Assembly (NCBI GenBank): GCA_023474015.1
Contig: JAMCYN010000053.1
Location: forward strand, 1 to 24,823
Length of the DNA: 24,823 bases
DNA from: Armatimonadota bacterium
Lineage (GTDB): Bacteria; Armatimonadota; UBA5829
Direction of reading: 5' to 3'
Below the pieces are notes generated by a model. That model made no database searches. It was not told where the DNA came from and saw only the letters and a list, made by a program, of their open reading frames with translations. Both the position numbers and the translations under genes were made by a program. Numbering within the stretch: position 1 is the first letter of the stretch; the number at the start of each line of letters is the position of its first letter. Shown piece after piece: positions 14,312 to 22,239 of this stretch.

Positions 14312-16999
14312 ATGCGACGCACTGTCATCTCGGTTATTTTGTGGATGATGCTGCTGCCGTACCCCGCGGCATTCGGCGTCGGCCTGCCCCCGGGCACGTC
14401 TATCCAACTTCTCGCCACCGCGGACTACATCGACGTGCTCGGCGACACTCAGAGCGCCGATCCGGCGACGGTGACACTTACCGTCGTACAGGTTGCCGGC
14501 GTGGATGTCGATTGGGAGCCCTCCCAGGACGCGACCGCGCAAGGACAAGACCTCTACGTCCCGATCAAGATCACGAACACCGGCAATGGGATCGATGCGT
14601 TCAATCTCAGCGTGTCGTCCAACAGCGCCTGGGCGACCGCCATTATCTACGATGACAACGATGACGGCATCCACCAGGACTCCGAGCAGTGGGTCATAAC
14701 CGACACCAGCCTCGTCGCCGATGGTTACTGTCCCTGCTTTGCGCGGGTGAGCGTTCCGGCGGATGCTTCCGCTGGAGATGTCATCAATGTTACCGCGACC
14801 TCTATCCTGAATCCAACAGCCGGAACAGACACCGCCAGCATAGACATCGCCTCGCCCGGCCAGCGAGCCACCAAGCTGACGGCATCCGCCTCGCCCGCCT
14901 CCCCATACATAGCGCAGACGGTGACTGTCCAAGGCGAGTTGAAACCGGCGATGCAGCAGCAATTATCAGTCATCATAACCGACCCCAACGGACGAGCCAC
15001 CGCGACCACCTGCAACACGCAGTCCGACGGCAAGTTCTTGTTCAGCTTTGTCCCGTCGAAAGCCGGCGACTATACCATCGCCGTAAGTTTTCCCGGGGCG
15101 TCCGGCTATGCGTCTTCTTCGGCGAGCGTTACCGTTACGGTCAACGACAAGGTTACAACGTCGATCCAGATGACGGCCAGCCCCGCGAACCTCGTGATCG
15201 GCGCAACGGCAAGCATCGCCGGAACCATCCGGCCGGCCATGGCGACCAGCATTTCGCTCACCTGCACCAATCCGCTCGGTGTGGCTACTCAGGCTCAGGT
15301 GCAGTCCGACATGACCGGCGCGTTCTCGTGGACTAAAATGCTCGACACCGTCGGCCAGTGGACTATCGACGCCTCCTATGCGGGCACGACCACAAATGCC
15401 TCCTGCGCCGCCACGCTGCCGCTGCAGGTCTCGTCCGGTCAGGCGGCCCACTCGGTCAGCATGGTTTCCGGACCGACCGTGGCGCCGACGATCGTCGTTC
15501 TGCCCGAGACCACCCAGTGCAGCGCCACCGCGGTGGACTCCCTCGGTCATGGGGTCAGCTACCAGTGGTCCGACGGCGGCGCGGGGGGAACGTTCACTCC
15601 GAGCGCCAACGTCCAGGAACCGGCATATACGGCGGCCGCCAACAATACTTCTCAGGACATCCAGGTTACGCTCACGTGCACGGCAACCTGCGGCGACAAC
15701 GCGCAAGTCCAGACCTCCGGGACCGCCGTGCTCACCGTGCAGTCCGTCGATTCCATCCGCCCCGAGGTCATATTTGTAACCCCGCAGCGGAAGGCGGTGT
15801 CCGTCGAGATCGGCGCGCGGATCGCCATCCGGTTCAATAAGGCAATGGACCCCCAGTCCACGCAAGATGCGATATCCATAGTGCCCGCTACGAGCGGCTT
15901 AACCTATAGCTGGAGCAGTGATGGCGCGACCCTGTCGATCCAGCACGCGCCGTTTGCCACCGACACGACCTACGCCTGCACCGTCGGCGCCGGCGCGATG
16001 GATACTAACGGCCTCAGTCCGTTCGGGCCATACCAGTGGACATTTACCACCGTGCCCGCTGCCAGGTTCGATCCTAACGAGATAGGCGCGCGGCCCAGCG
16101 CCACCTTCGGCACACCGCACGTCATCGTGAGTGATCCCGAACTCAGCGGGGCTTATACGCTGCAGGTCAGCGTGCCGCAGGAACTTACGGTGGATACGAC
16201 CCAGGACTCCGAAGGCAACCTCGTCTGCGTTCGCAAGGGCGTGGATATGAGTTCCATCACGAGTTCCTGGGACGCCACGGGCCGGGTGATATCCATCACG
16301 GGCCAGGCCACAACCCCGGCATCGTCGGTGGAGGTCGTCAAGTCCATAAGGCTGACGGCCCCATCCACGACCGGCTCGATGCAGGTGCTTCTCAATGAGA
16401 ATCCGTCCCTGACCGTTCGCGTGGGGAGCACGCCGCCTGGCGACTTCAACGGCGACAGCCTGGTGAACATAACCGACGCGGGCTGGTTCGTGCAGGAGTG
16501 GGTGCGCTGGCAACAGACTCCGACCCCCACGTTCGACCCCGACGTGGACACGCCCTACGACCTGGCTCCGCATACAGCGGGAGTGTGGCCGAACTGGATT
16601 CCCATCGGCGATCAGACAATAGACACGCAGGACGCGGACGCCTTTATCGACTGCTGGACCTCGGCCCACAACCAGCAGCAGGTCACCTCAGCCGGTGCTT
16701 ATGAGCCGGTCAGCCCGTCTAAGTTCGTGGCGGAGATGGACGAAGCCGGGAATGCACTTACCGTCACGGTCAAAGACGCGCCGTTTGGGGCATTCGAAAT
16801 GTCGATCCCGATACCTGAGTCGGCGAAGTTCAACAGCACCCTCGACCGCAAGGGCAACCTGGCGAGCGTTTCCAAGCTGGGCGCGGCGAATACTCTACTC
16901 TTTAGCGAGTATGACCCCCAAACCCGTACCATTCGCATCGCGGGCACGGTGACGGCCCGTGGTCCGATGAAAGTCGCGGCCATCAAGTTCTTGAGGTAA
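14312..16999 (+). CDS. Large secreted Ig-like/dockerin-like modular protein
   Basis: This is an 895-residue exported protein; AAGGA upstream and a signal peptide (about residues 1-23) support the ATG at 14312. The modules, in order, are as follows. Residues about 24-183 are a DUF11-like surface domain with an acidic DDNDDG loop. Two related Ig-like repeats, each with a KPAM or RPAM motif, cover about 186-278 and 280-375. A PKD/Ig-like module with SYQWSDGGAGGTF covers about 378-478. An SbsA/Big_5-like Ig domain (IAIRFNKAMD) covers about 480-585. A novel-looking module covers about 595-700. A dockerin-like region starts with the calcium loop DFNGDSLVNITD at about 711 and has a degenerate second loop near 775. 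A second copy of the novel module ends the protein (about 802-895). No PEP-CTERM is present. Modules are shared with the gene at 17095. It is likely a structural or adhesive surface protein. Confidence 0.75.
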   Translation: MRRTVISVILWMMLLPYPAAFGVGLPPGTSIQLLATADYIDVLGDTQSADPATVTLTVVQVAGVDVDWEPSQDATAQGQDLYVPIKITNTGNGIDAFNLSVSSNSAWATAIIYDDNDDGIHQDSEQWVITDTSLVADGYCPCFARVSVPADASAGDVINVTATSILNPTAGTDTASIDIASPGQRATKLTASASPASPYIAQTVTVQGELKPAMQQQLSVIITDPNGRATATTCNTQSDGKFLFSFVPSKAGDYTIAVSFPGASGYASSSASVTVTVNDKVTTSIQMTASPANLVIGATASIAGTIRPAMATSISLTCTNPLGVATQAQVQSDMTGAFSWTKMLDTVGQWTIDASYAGTTTNASCAATLPLQVSSGQAAHSVSMVSGPTVAPTIVVLPETTQCSATAVDSLGHGVSYQWSDGGAGGTFTPSANVQEPAYTAAANNTSQDIQVTLTCTATCGDNAQVQTSGTAVLTVQSVDSIRPEVIFVTPQRKAVSVEIGARIAIRFNKAMDPQSTQDAISIVPATSGLTYSWSSDGATLSIQHAPFATDTTYACTVGAGAMDTNGLSPFGPYQWTFTTVPAARFDPNEIGARPSATFGTPHVIVSDPELSGAYTLQVSVPQELTVDTTQDSEGNLVCVRKGVDMSSITSSWDATGRVISITGQATTPASSVEVVKSIRLTAPSTTGSMQVLLNENPSLTVRVGSTPPGDFNGDSLVNITDAGWFVQEWVRWQQTPTPTFDPDVDTPYDLAPHTAGVWPNWIPIGDQTIDTQDADAFIDCWTSAHNQQQVTSAGAYEPVSPSKFVAEMDEAGNALTVTVKDAPFGAFEMSIPIPESAKFNSTLDRKGNLASVSKLGAANTLLFSEYDPQTRTIRIAGTVTARGPMKVAAIKFLR

Positions 17000-17094
17000 G
17001 CTGAGACTCCCTACCTCTAACCTCCAACTCCCGTCTTGCCGATATTCATGTTAGGCGCGATATTGATGAGTAATACAGGGGAACAGGAACTCTG

Positions 17095-18327
17095 ATGAGG
17101 GAAACTACACTCGCACGATTTGCAATTTGTTTGGCCGTCGTTGGGATTCTGTCGGCGCCGAGCTGTTACGGCGCGCCGACCGCCGTGTTTCAATCGACCT
17201 CGATGACTGTGACCCCCAGCGCGACGTTCACGACTCCGGCGATCGAAGTCCAGGACGCGGCCGGGGTGACCATGGTCAACCTTACCGTGACCTTGCCCGA
17301 GGATGTTTCCGTAAACACCGAAATGAACGGCGCCAACCTTGCCTGCGTCACGCAGGGCGATGGGGTGGGGAGCCTGTTCTTCTCCGAGTGGGACTCCTCC
17401 GCTCGCACGATCTCGATCAGTGGCAGCGTGAACGCGGGCAGCACCATCGAGTTCGTCAAGTCGATCCAGTTCACGACCTCGTCCGCGCCCGCCACATCGC
17501 GGTTGACGCTTTCAGGGTCGGTAATAGGCGGTTCAGGCTCGGCGCTGTTCGGCACGCTGACCCTCGTGCCGCCGCACGCCATTAATATTACGAGCGCGTC
17601 GGCAGTTACGCCCGCTGAGGTCGATTCCGGCGGAACGGCGCATTGCACTATAACCGCCGCTGATTCATACGGCCATGGGCTGCTATACTTATGGAGCGAT
17701 GGAGGCAAGGGTGGGTCGTTCAGTCCCAGCGCGACGGGACCCGCGCCCGACTATATCGCCGCGCAGAACGTATCCGGCGCGAGTATCGACATCCCCATCA
17801 CGTGCTCACTCACGTGTTCTCAAAACTCAACGGTGACGGCCTCAAGCAGTGTGACATTGTCGCTGAAAAGCGTCCCCGCCAAGACCATACAGGTGACGAG
17901 CACCCCGAACGCGAGCGCGTCGATAAGTTTTTCGCCCGAGAGCGTGGGGCAGGCAAGCCCGACGGTGACCCCATGCGCGCTCGGGTTCATACAGACCGCC
18001 ACCGGAGTGCAGCTTACCTCGGCCAAGCAGGACGGGGCGACGCACCCCTTGTGGTTCGACCACTGGACTCTTGACGGCGTCGATCAGCCGCAGGGCACGG
18101 TGTTGATCACGTTGAATATGGCGGGCACCGACCACACCGCGACGGCGGTCTACGGAAAGATGGTGGGCGATATCGACGCGAACGGCACGGTCGATTCGAC
18201 GGACGCCGACCTGATTCTCAAGGCCGTACTTGGCGAAACGACGCAAGACGCGACGATGGACGTGGACCAGGACGGAGCGACAGGCCTTAAGGACGCTCAG
18301 TGGATACTGAAGCATACGTATCCGTAG
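17095..18327 (+). CDS. Secreted dockerin type I protein
   Basis: This is a 410-residue exported protein with AGGA seven bases upstream of the ATG and a signal peptide ending near residue 26 (CYGAP). Residues about 30-155 are the same novel beta module as in the preceding gene, including SEWDSSARTISISG and EFVKSIQFT. Residues about 160-265 are the PKD/Ig-like module, with LYLWSDGGKGGSF corresponding to the YQWSDGGAGG of the neighbour. Residues about 270-355 resemble a bacterial repeat domain (HWTLDGV and TATAVYGK). Residues about 357-410 form a canonical two-loop dockerin: DIDANGTVDSTD and DVDQDGATGLKD, each followed by a short helix. A dockerin normally binds a calcium-stabilised cohesin partner. 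The cohesin-like lipoprotein encoded next is a possible partner. Confidence 0.82.
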   Translation: MRETTLARFAICLAVVGILSAPSCYGAPTAVFQSTSMTVTPSATFTTPAIEVQDAAGVTMVNLTVTLPEDVSVNTEMNGANLACVTQGDGVGSLFFSEWDSSARTISISGSVNAGSTIEFVKSIQFTTSSAPATSRLTLSGSVIGGSGSALFGTLTLVPPHAINITSASAVTPAEVDSGGTAHCTITAADSYGHGLLYLWSDGGKGGSFSPSATGPAPDYIAAQNVSGASIDIPITCSLTCSQNSTVTASSSVTLSLKSVPAKTIQVTSTPNASASISFSPESVGQASPTVTPCALGFIQTATGVQLTSAKQDGATHPLWFDHWTLDGVDQPQGTVLITLNMAGTDHTATAVYGKMVGDIDANGTVDSTDADLILKAVLGETTQDATMDVDQDGATGLKDAQWILKHTYP

Positions 18328-18330
18328 TGA

Positions 18331-18449
18331 GGGAACAGGGAATAGGGAACAGGGAACAGACGGGAAGCGAACGTTCGTCCGTACTCACGTTCGTCCGGGG
18401 TTTGAACCCCGGACACAAGTTCCCCGGGCTTAAGCCCGTCCCTTCCCTT
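18331..18449 (+). repeat. Composite intergenic repeat, copy C (with internal duplication)
   Basis: Heptamers GGGAACA, GGGAATA, GGGAACA and GGGAACA (18331-18358) are followed by the palindromes CCGGGGTT/AACCCCGG (18395-18412) and CGGGCTTAAGCCCG (18425-18438). Compared with copies A and B it carries an extra 16 bases, because ACGTTCGTCC occurs twice (18371-18380 and 18387-18396) separated by GTACTC. The element starts three bases after the upstream stop and ends shortly before the next gene's ribosome-binding site. Confidence 0.85.
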
Positions 18450-18470
18450 GTTATTGAAAAGGACAGAGCA

Positions 18471-18995
18471 ATGGCTGATCATATAGTAAGAAAAATCTTG
18501 TCGATGATATTGGTTGCGGGGATAGCCTGCCTCGCCGGCTGCGGTGGCGGCGGAGGCGGAGGAACGGCTGGCGGAAGCCCCACCGGCGGCGGGTTGGCGA
18601 CCCCGACCACACCCACCACGCCCGCGCCCACCACGCTCGGCCTTCAAGCCGACGCCCCTTCGCTGACCGGCAAGACGGGCCAGGAAGTTACCGTGCCCGT
18701 GACCGTGACAGGCTCCGGGACTGTGACCACCGCGACCCTCGACATCAGCTTCAACGACGGCGTATTCGAGCCTACCGGCACCCGTGGCGACACGGGCGGC
18801 CAGTCGGCGCAGACGGCCGACCTTCCCGCCGGAACAGTTGCCAGATACAAATGGACGGACTCCCACACCATCCGCGTGGTCTACGCCTCCGCGGACGGCG
18901 CCTCAGCGGGTAGCGTGTTTTTGAACGTGCCGGTGAAAGTTAAGGCCGAGAGCGCCGCCGGTGTCACCGTCGCCAATGTGACGCTCAACCAGTAG
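18471..18995 (+). CDS. Lipoprotein with cohesin-like domain
   Basis: This is a 174-residue protein. The ATG at 18471 is chosen because AAGGA lies upstream and it gives a clean lipoprotein signal, MADHIVRKILSMILVAGIAC followed by LAGC, so Cys24 would be lipidated. The frame is open further upstream, but that part is only repeat DNA. After the cysteine comes a glycine run and a Thr/Pro linker (about 25-55), typical of a surface spacer. Residues about 56-174 read like a cohesin: GKTGQEVTVPVTVTGSG, then LDISFNDGVFEPTG, and later SVFLNVPVKVKAES. Cohesins bind dockerins, and two dockerin-bearing genes lie immediately upstream. The domain call is from pattern only; another carboxypeptidase-like or Ig-like beta-sandwich remains possible. 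Confidence 0.7.
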   Translation: MADHIVRKILSMILVAGIACLAGCGGGGGGGTAGGSPTGGGLATPTTPTTPAPTTLGLQADAPSLTGKTGQEVTVPVTVTGSGTVTTATLDISFNDGVFEPTGTRGDTGGQSAQTADLPAGTVARYKWTDSHTIRVVYASADGASAGSVFLNVPVKVKAESAAGVTVANVTLNQ

Positions 18996-19033
18996 CTGCC
19001 GCCGGAAAGGCTCTGCTGCATCCGAGGTCAAGC

Positions 19034-19064
19034 AAAAAGGCCCGCGCCATCACAGCACGGGCCT
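19034..19064 (-). terminator. Intrinsic terminator of rpoD
   Basis: On the minus strand AGGCCCG (19064-19058) pairs perfectly with CGGGCCT (19044-19038), with a 13-base loop, and a U-run follows (19038-19034). It lies about 30 bases past the rpoD stop. A heptamer array sits between the stop and this stem. Confidence 0.85.
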
Positions 19065-19091
19065 CTAACTTCTAACTTCTAACTCCTAGCT
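19064..19091. repeat. Tandem heptamer array at the rpoD 3' end
   Basis: Three exact copies of TCTAACT (19064-19070, 19071-19077, 19078-19084) and one diverged copy CCTAGCT (19085-19091) abut the rpoD stop codon at 19093 and the terminator stem. The unit length equals that of the GGGAACA arrays, but the sequence differs. Confidence 0.8.
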
Positions 19092-19092
19092 T

Positions 19093-20199
19093 CTACTCGA
19101 TATAGTCGCGCAGCTTCTTGCTCCGGCTCGGGTGCCGCAGCTTCTTTAGGGCCTTGGCTTCGATCTGCCGGATGCGCTCGCGGGTGACTTTGAAGTGCCT
19201 TCCGACCTCCTCAAGGGTCCGGGAGTAGCCGTCATCGAGTCCGAAGCGCATTTTGAGGACATCGCGCTCCCTCGGAGTGAGCTTGTTCAACGACTCCTCG
19301 ATCTTCTCCCGCAGGATCATGTTCGACGCCGCCTCGGCGGGCGAGATCGCTTCCTGGTCCTCGATAAAGTCCGCCAGGTGGCTGTCCTCTTCCTCGCCTA
19401 TCGGCGTCTCAAGCGACAGCGGCTCGGGCGCGATTCGTATGATCTCGCTCACCCTGTCCGGCGGAATGCCCATCTCGCGAGCGATCTCGTCGAGGGTGGG
19501 CTCTCTGCCCAGGTCCTGCAACAGTTGGCTCGAAGTCTTGATCAGCCTGTTTATCGTCTCGACCATGTGCACCGGAATCCTGATCGTCCGGCCCTGGTCC
19601 GCTATGGCGCGCGTAATGGCTTGCCTGATCCACCATGTAGCATAAGTGCTGAACTTATAACCCTTGCGATAGTCGAATTTCTCAACCGCTCGGATCAGGC
19701 CGATGTTGCCTTCCTGGATCAGGTCCGGGAAGCTCATCCCTCTGCCGGAGTAGCGCTTCGCGATGCTGACCACCAGCCTCAGGTTCGCCTCGGTGAGTAT
19801 CGCCTTAGCGTCCTCGTCGCCCGCTTCGATTCGCTTGGCGAGCGATATTTCCTGGTCCATCGTCAGCAGGGGCGTCTTGCCGATCTCCCTCAGCCACATC
19901 CTGACGGAGTCATCGAGGGGCATCCCCTCCATCTCCGCCAGATCGACCTCCGCGGTTTCGGTGTCCTTGGTCGCCGCCTCGTCCTCTTCAAGCTCCTCGA
20001 AGCCCGAGGAATCCTTGGCCTTTTCGACTACCCGAATACCTTCATCCGCGAACGTCTGCAAGATGTCGTCAACCTGCTCCGCGTTGAGATCTTCGTGGCT
20101 GATGGCGTCGTTTATCTGGTCGTACGTCAGGAACCCAGCGCGCTTGCCTTCATCTATTAACTTCTGAAGTCGGCCGTTTCCTTTTAGCTCGACAGCCAC
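19093..20199 (-). CDS. rpoD: Primary RNA polymerase sigma factor RpoD/SigA
   Basis: This is a 368-residue group 1 sigma-70 factor. Region 1.1 covers about 1-60 and an acidic linker follows at 64-92. Region 1.2 ([15 protein letters not shown]) is at about 99-131. Region 2 holds [20 protein letters not shown] and the -10-binding helix [20 protein letters not shown] at 180-199. Region 3 is at about 205-280. Region 4 holds the -35-binding helix-turn-helix [20 protein letters not shown] at 328-347. There is no large insert between regions 1.2 and 2, as in Gram-positive-type primary sigma factors. The start is a GTG with AAGGGAGA about nine bases upstream; the nearby ATG at 20209 is out of frame. 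It lies 70 bases downstream of dnaG, the classical macromolecular-synthesis pairing. Confidence 0.97.
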   Translation of the reverse strand: MAVELKGNGRLQKLIDEGKRAGFLTYDQINDAISHEDLNAEQVDDILQTFADEGIRVVEKAKDSSGFEELEEDEAATKDTETAEVDLAEMEGMPLDDSVRMWLREIGKTPLLTMDQEISLAKRIEAGDEDAKAILTEANLRLVVSIAKRYSGRGMSFPDLIQEGNIGLIRAVEKFDYRKGYKFSTYATWWIRQAITRAIADQGRTIRIPVHMVETINRLIKTSSQLLQDLGREPTLDEIAREMGIPPDRVSEIIRIAPEPLSLETPIGEEEDSHLADFIEDQEAISPAEAASNMILREKIEESLNKLTPRERDVLKMRFGLDDGYSRTLEEVGRHFKVTRERIRQIEAKALKKLRHPSRSKKLRDYIE

Positions 20200-20269
20200 T
20201 TTGGTTCATCTCCCTTCAACTGACGGAGCCTTACATTCACGCTCATTACTGTCAGTAGATTAGTTATTG

Positions 20270-22081
20270 TTAACGGCGCCACGGGCTCTTATCTTGCATC
20301 AGCCGGGTCCACTCCTCGAACTCGGGATCACCATGCTTGATTTCGCCCGATTGAAACTTATCGGCAAGAGCCCTGATTCTCTGGCGCCGCTCGTTTTTCT
20401 TATGATTGATGATTACTTGTATCAACTCCTGGGTAGGATAGTTCATATCAGAATCATCCAAACCAACCAGGATGTCGGTCAATAACGCATCGGCCAGGGT
20501 TCCCGAGGCCTCTTCTCGCAGGGCCTCCCGATCTATTTTTCCCTTGAGGGTGCATTGTCTACTCACGGCTTCCGCGAGCACGCGTGTGCCACCCTCTGTA
20601 AATTCCTTCGCCGGAAGAGCCTCAAATACCTTGCTGGCGTCGAATTCCTGAAGAATTATTATACCCAGTAGCAGCCTTTCCGATTTCTCCGCTAGAGATA
20701 GCTTCGTTTCGGTGTTCGCCACCTCCGCCATTACTTCCTTCCCCGGTTGCCGGGTATATGACACTTTTTGCCGAGACGCTCGCGACCGGAACCTGGCTAC
20801 TTCCGCGCGCAGGTGGTCCTCGGCCAGGGTTGTCCCCGTATTAAAGTTCGGGTGGAATTTCACCAGATGCCTTATGAGCCTCTCGCGGTCCACTACACTT
20901 TCAACTTCGGCAAGCACTCCCACAATCTCTTTTAGAGCGGCGGCCTTGCCCTGGTCAGTGTTGATATCATGCTTATGCAAAACGAGTTTAACGCGGTAGT
21001 CCGGGACCGGCAGCGCCCTTTCGAGCATCGTCGCGAAACGCGCCGTATCGCCGCCCCGGAGGATGCTGTCGGGGTCTTCACCCCTGGGCATACTAAGTAT
21101 ACGCACATTGAATCCCGCGCGTTCAAAAATCGGCGAGCTTCGTAACGCCGCGGCTATCCCAGCCGAGTCCGCGTCGAAAGAGAGGATCACGTTTTGGGTG
21201 AACCTTGCAATAACATTTACGTGTTCCTCGGTGAGAGCCGTTCCCATCGTCGCTACAGTGTTCTCGAACCCGGCTTCCTGCGTGGTGATTACGTCCATAT
21301 AACCTTCCACGACCAGCAGCTTGTCTTGCGCCGGGATCGCGCGACGGGCGAAGTTCAGGCCGTAAAGCGTCTTGTTCTTAATAAAGAGCGGCGTCTCAGG
21401 TGAGTTCAAATACTTCGGCTCGCCTTCGCCCATCACCCTTCCGCCGAACGCGATGATCCGCTCCGAGGTGTCCATTATCGGAAAGATCAGCCGGTCGCGA
21501 AATCGATCATAGAAGCCCTGCGAGTTCTCACGCGCAATTATCAGCCCCGCCTTTAGTGCATCCGCTGGGCTGACGCGCTGCATCGTGAGATGGTTCAGCA
21601 GGCTGTCCCACTCGTCCGGCGCGTAGCCGAGCTTATATTTTTCGATGGTCGCCTCGGTGAGGCCTCGCCGCGCGATATACTCCTGGGCCTTGCTTGACTT
21701 CGAGAGCAGGGTCCTGAAGAATGCGCAGGCGATGTTGTTCGCCCTTAGGAGGCGTTCTTTATCGCTCGCCGCCTGGGTCGCGCGCTCGGACCGGTCGATC
21801 TTGATGCCGTACTTATTGGCGAGCTGCTCCACCGCTTCCGGGAATGTTAAATTGTCAATCTTCTGCAGGAACTTGAATACGTCCCCGCCCTCGCCGCACC
21901 CGAAGCATTTCCAAATCTGGCGCTCCGGGTTCACGTGGAACGACGGCGTCTTCTCATTATGGAACGGACACAGCCCCTCCATCGTCCTGCCCCTCTTCCG
22001 CAGCGCTACGTGTTGAGACACGATCTCCACAAGATCGCACCGTTCACGGATTTCCTCGACAGGATAGCGGAAGGAAGGCAT
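20270..22081 (-). CDS. dnaG: DNA primase DnaG
   Basis: This 603-residue protein makes RNA primers at the replication fork. The ATG at 22081 gives the usual opening MPSFRYPVEEIRERCDLVEI; GTG and TTG codons nine and twelve bases upstream are possible but unneeded. The zinc-binding CHC2 domain has C38, H41, C59 and C62 (CPFHNEKTPSF and KCFGCGEGGDVF). The catalytic core contains FRDRLIFPI and GGRVMGEGEPKYLNSPET. The TOPRIM site has E259 in VVEGYMD and D303/D305 in FDADSAG. The C-terminal ~150 residues form the helical helicase-binding domain. No clear Shine-Dalgarno is seen; a long hairpin repeat (22094-22228) occupies the space where one would be expected. The gene is followed by rpoD on the same strand. 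Confidence 0.97.
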   Translation of the reverse strand: MPSFRYPVEEIRERCDLVEIVSQHVALRKRGRTMEGLCPFHNEKTPSFHVNPERQIWKCFGCGEGGDVFKFLQKIDNLTFPEAVEQLANKYGIKIDRSERATQAASDKERLLRANNIACAFFRTLLSKSSKAQEYIARRGLTEATIEKYKLGYAPDEWDSLLNHLTMQRVSPADALKAGLIIARENSQGFYDRFRDRLIFPIMDTSERIIAFGGRVMGEGEPKYLNSPETPLFIKNKTLYGLNFARRAIPAQDKLLVVEGYMDVITTQEAGFENTVATMGTALTEEHVNVIARFTQNVILSFDADSAGIAAALRSSPIFERAGFNVRILSMPRGEDPDSILRGGDTARFATMLERALPVPDYRVKLVLHKHDINTDQGKAAALKEIVGVLAEVESVVDRERLIRHLVKFHPNFNTGTTLAEDHLRAEVARFRSRASRQKVSYTRQPGKEVMAEVANTETKLSLAEKSERLLLGIIILQEFDASKVFEALPAKEFTEGGTRVLAEAVSRQCTLKGKIDREALREEASGTLADALLTDILVGLDDSDMNYPTQELIQVIINHKKNERRQRIRALADKFQSGEIKHGDPEFEEWTRLMQDKSPWRR

Positions 22082-22093
22082 GGCATTCACCAA

Positions 22094-22228
22094 AGGGAAC
22101 AGGCAACAGCAGCCGGGAAATCTTGAATTGTGAATTATGAACTTCGAATTGGGGAAGGTGCTAGCCCTTCCTTCAATTCATAATTCAAAATTCATCATTC
22201 AAAATTGGACTCTGTTGCCTGTTGCCCT
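22094..22228. repeat. Long imperfect inverted repeat built of AATTC-type heptamers
   Basis: The outer arms are near-perfect: AGGGAACAGGCAACAG (22094-22109) is complementary to CTGTTGCCTGTTGCCCT (22212-22228) with one inserted base. The inner arms are AT-rich arrays of GAATT words (left about 22124-22151, right about 22172-22206) that pair imperfectly and close with GAAGG/CCCTTC around 22154-22170. The whole would fold into a hairpin of about 65 bases per arm. It fills the gap between dnaG and the next minus-strand gene and contains no gene. Confidence 0.8.
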
Positions 22229-22239
22229 AATTCTACGAA

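Noticed and set aside
18297..18470. Apparent coding extensions through repeat copy C on both strands
   Set aside because: They are translations of heptamers and palindromes. The lipoprotein signal and ribosome-binding site at 18471 mark the real start.
19195..20160. Long open frame opposite rpoD (321 codons)
   Set aside because: It is an antisense shadow of a highly conserved gene with no recognisable motif.
22082..22093. TTG or GTG start codons for dnaG upstream of 22081
   Set aside because: The ATG at 22081 gives the family's usual N-terminus, and no ribosome-binding site favours the upstream codons.
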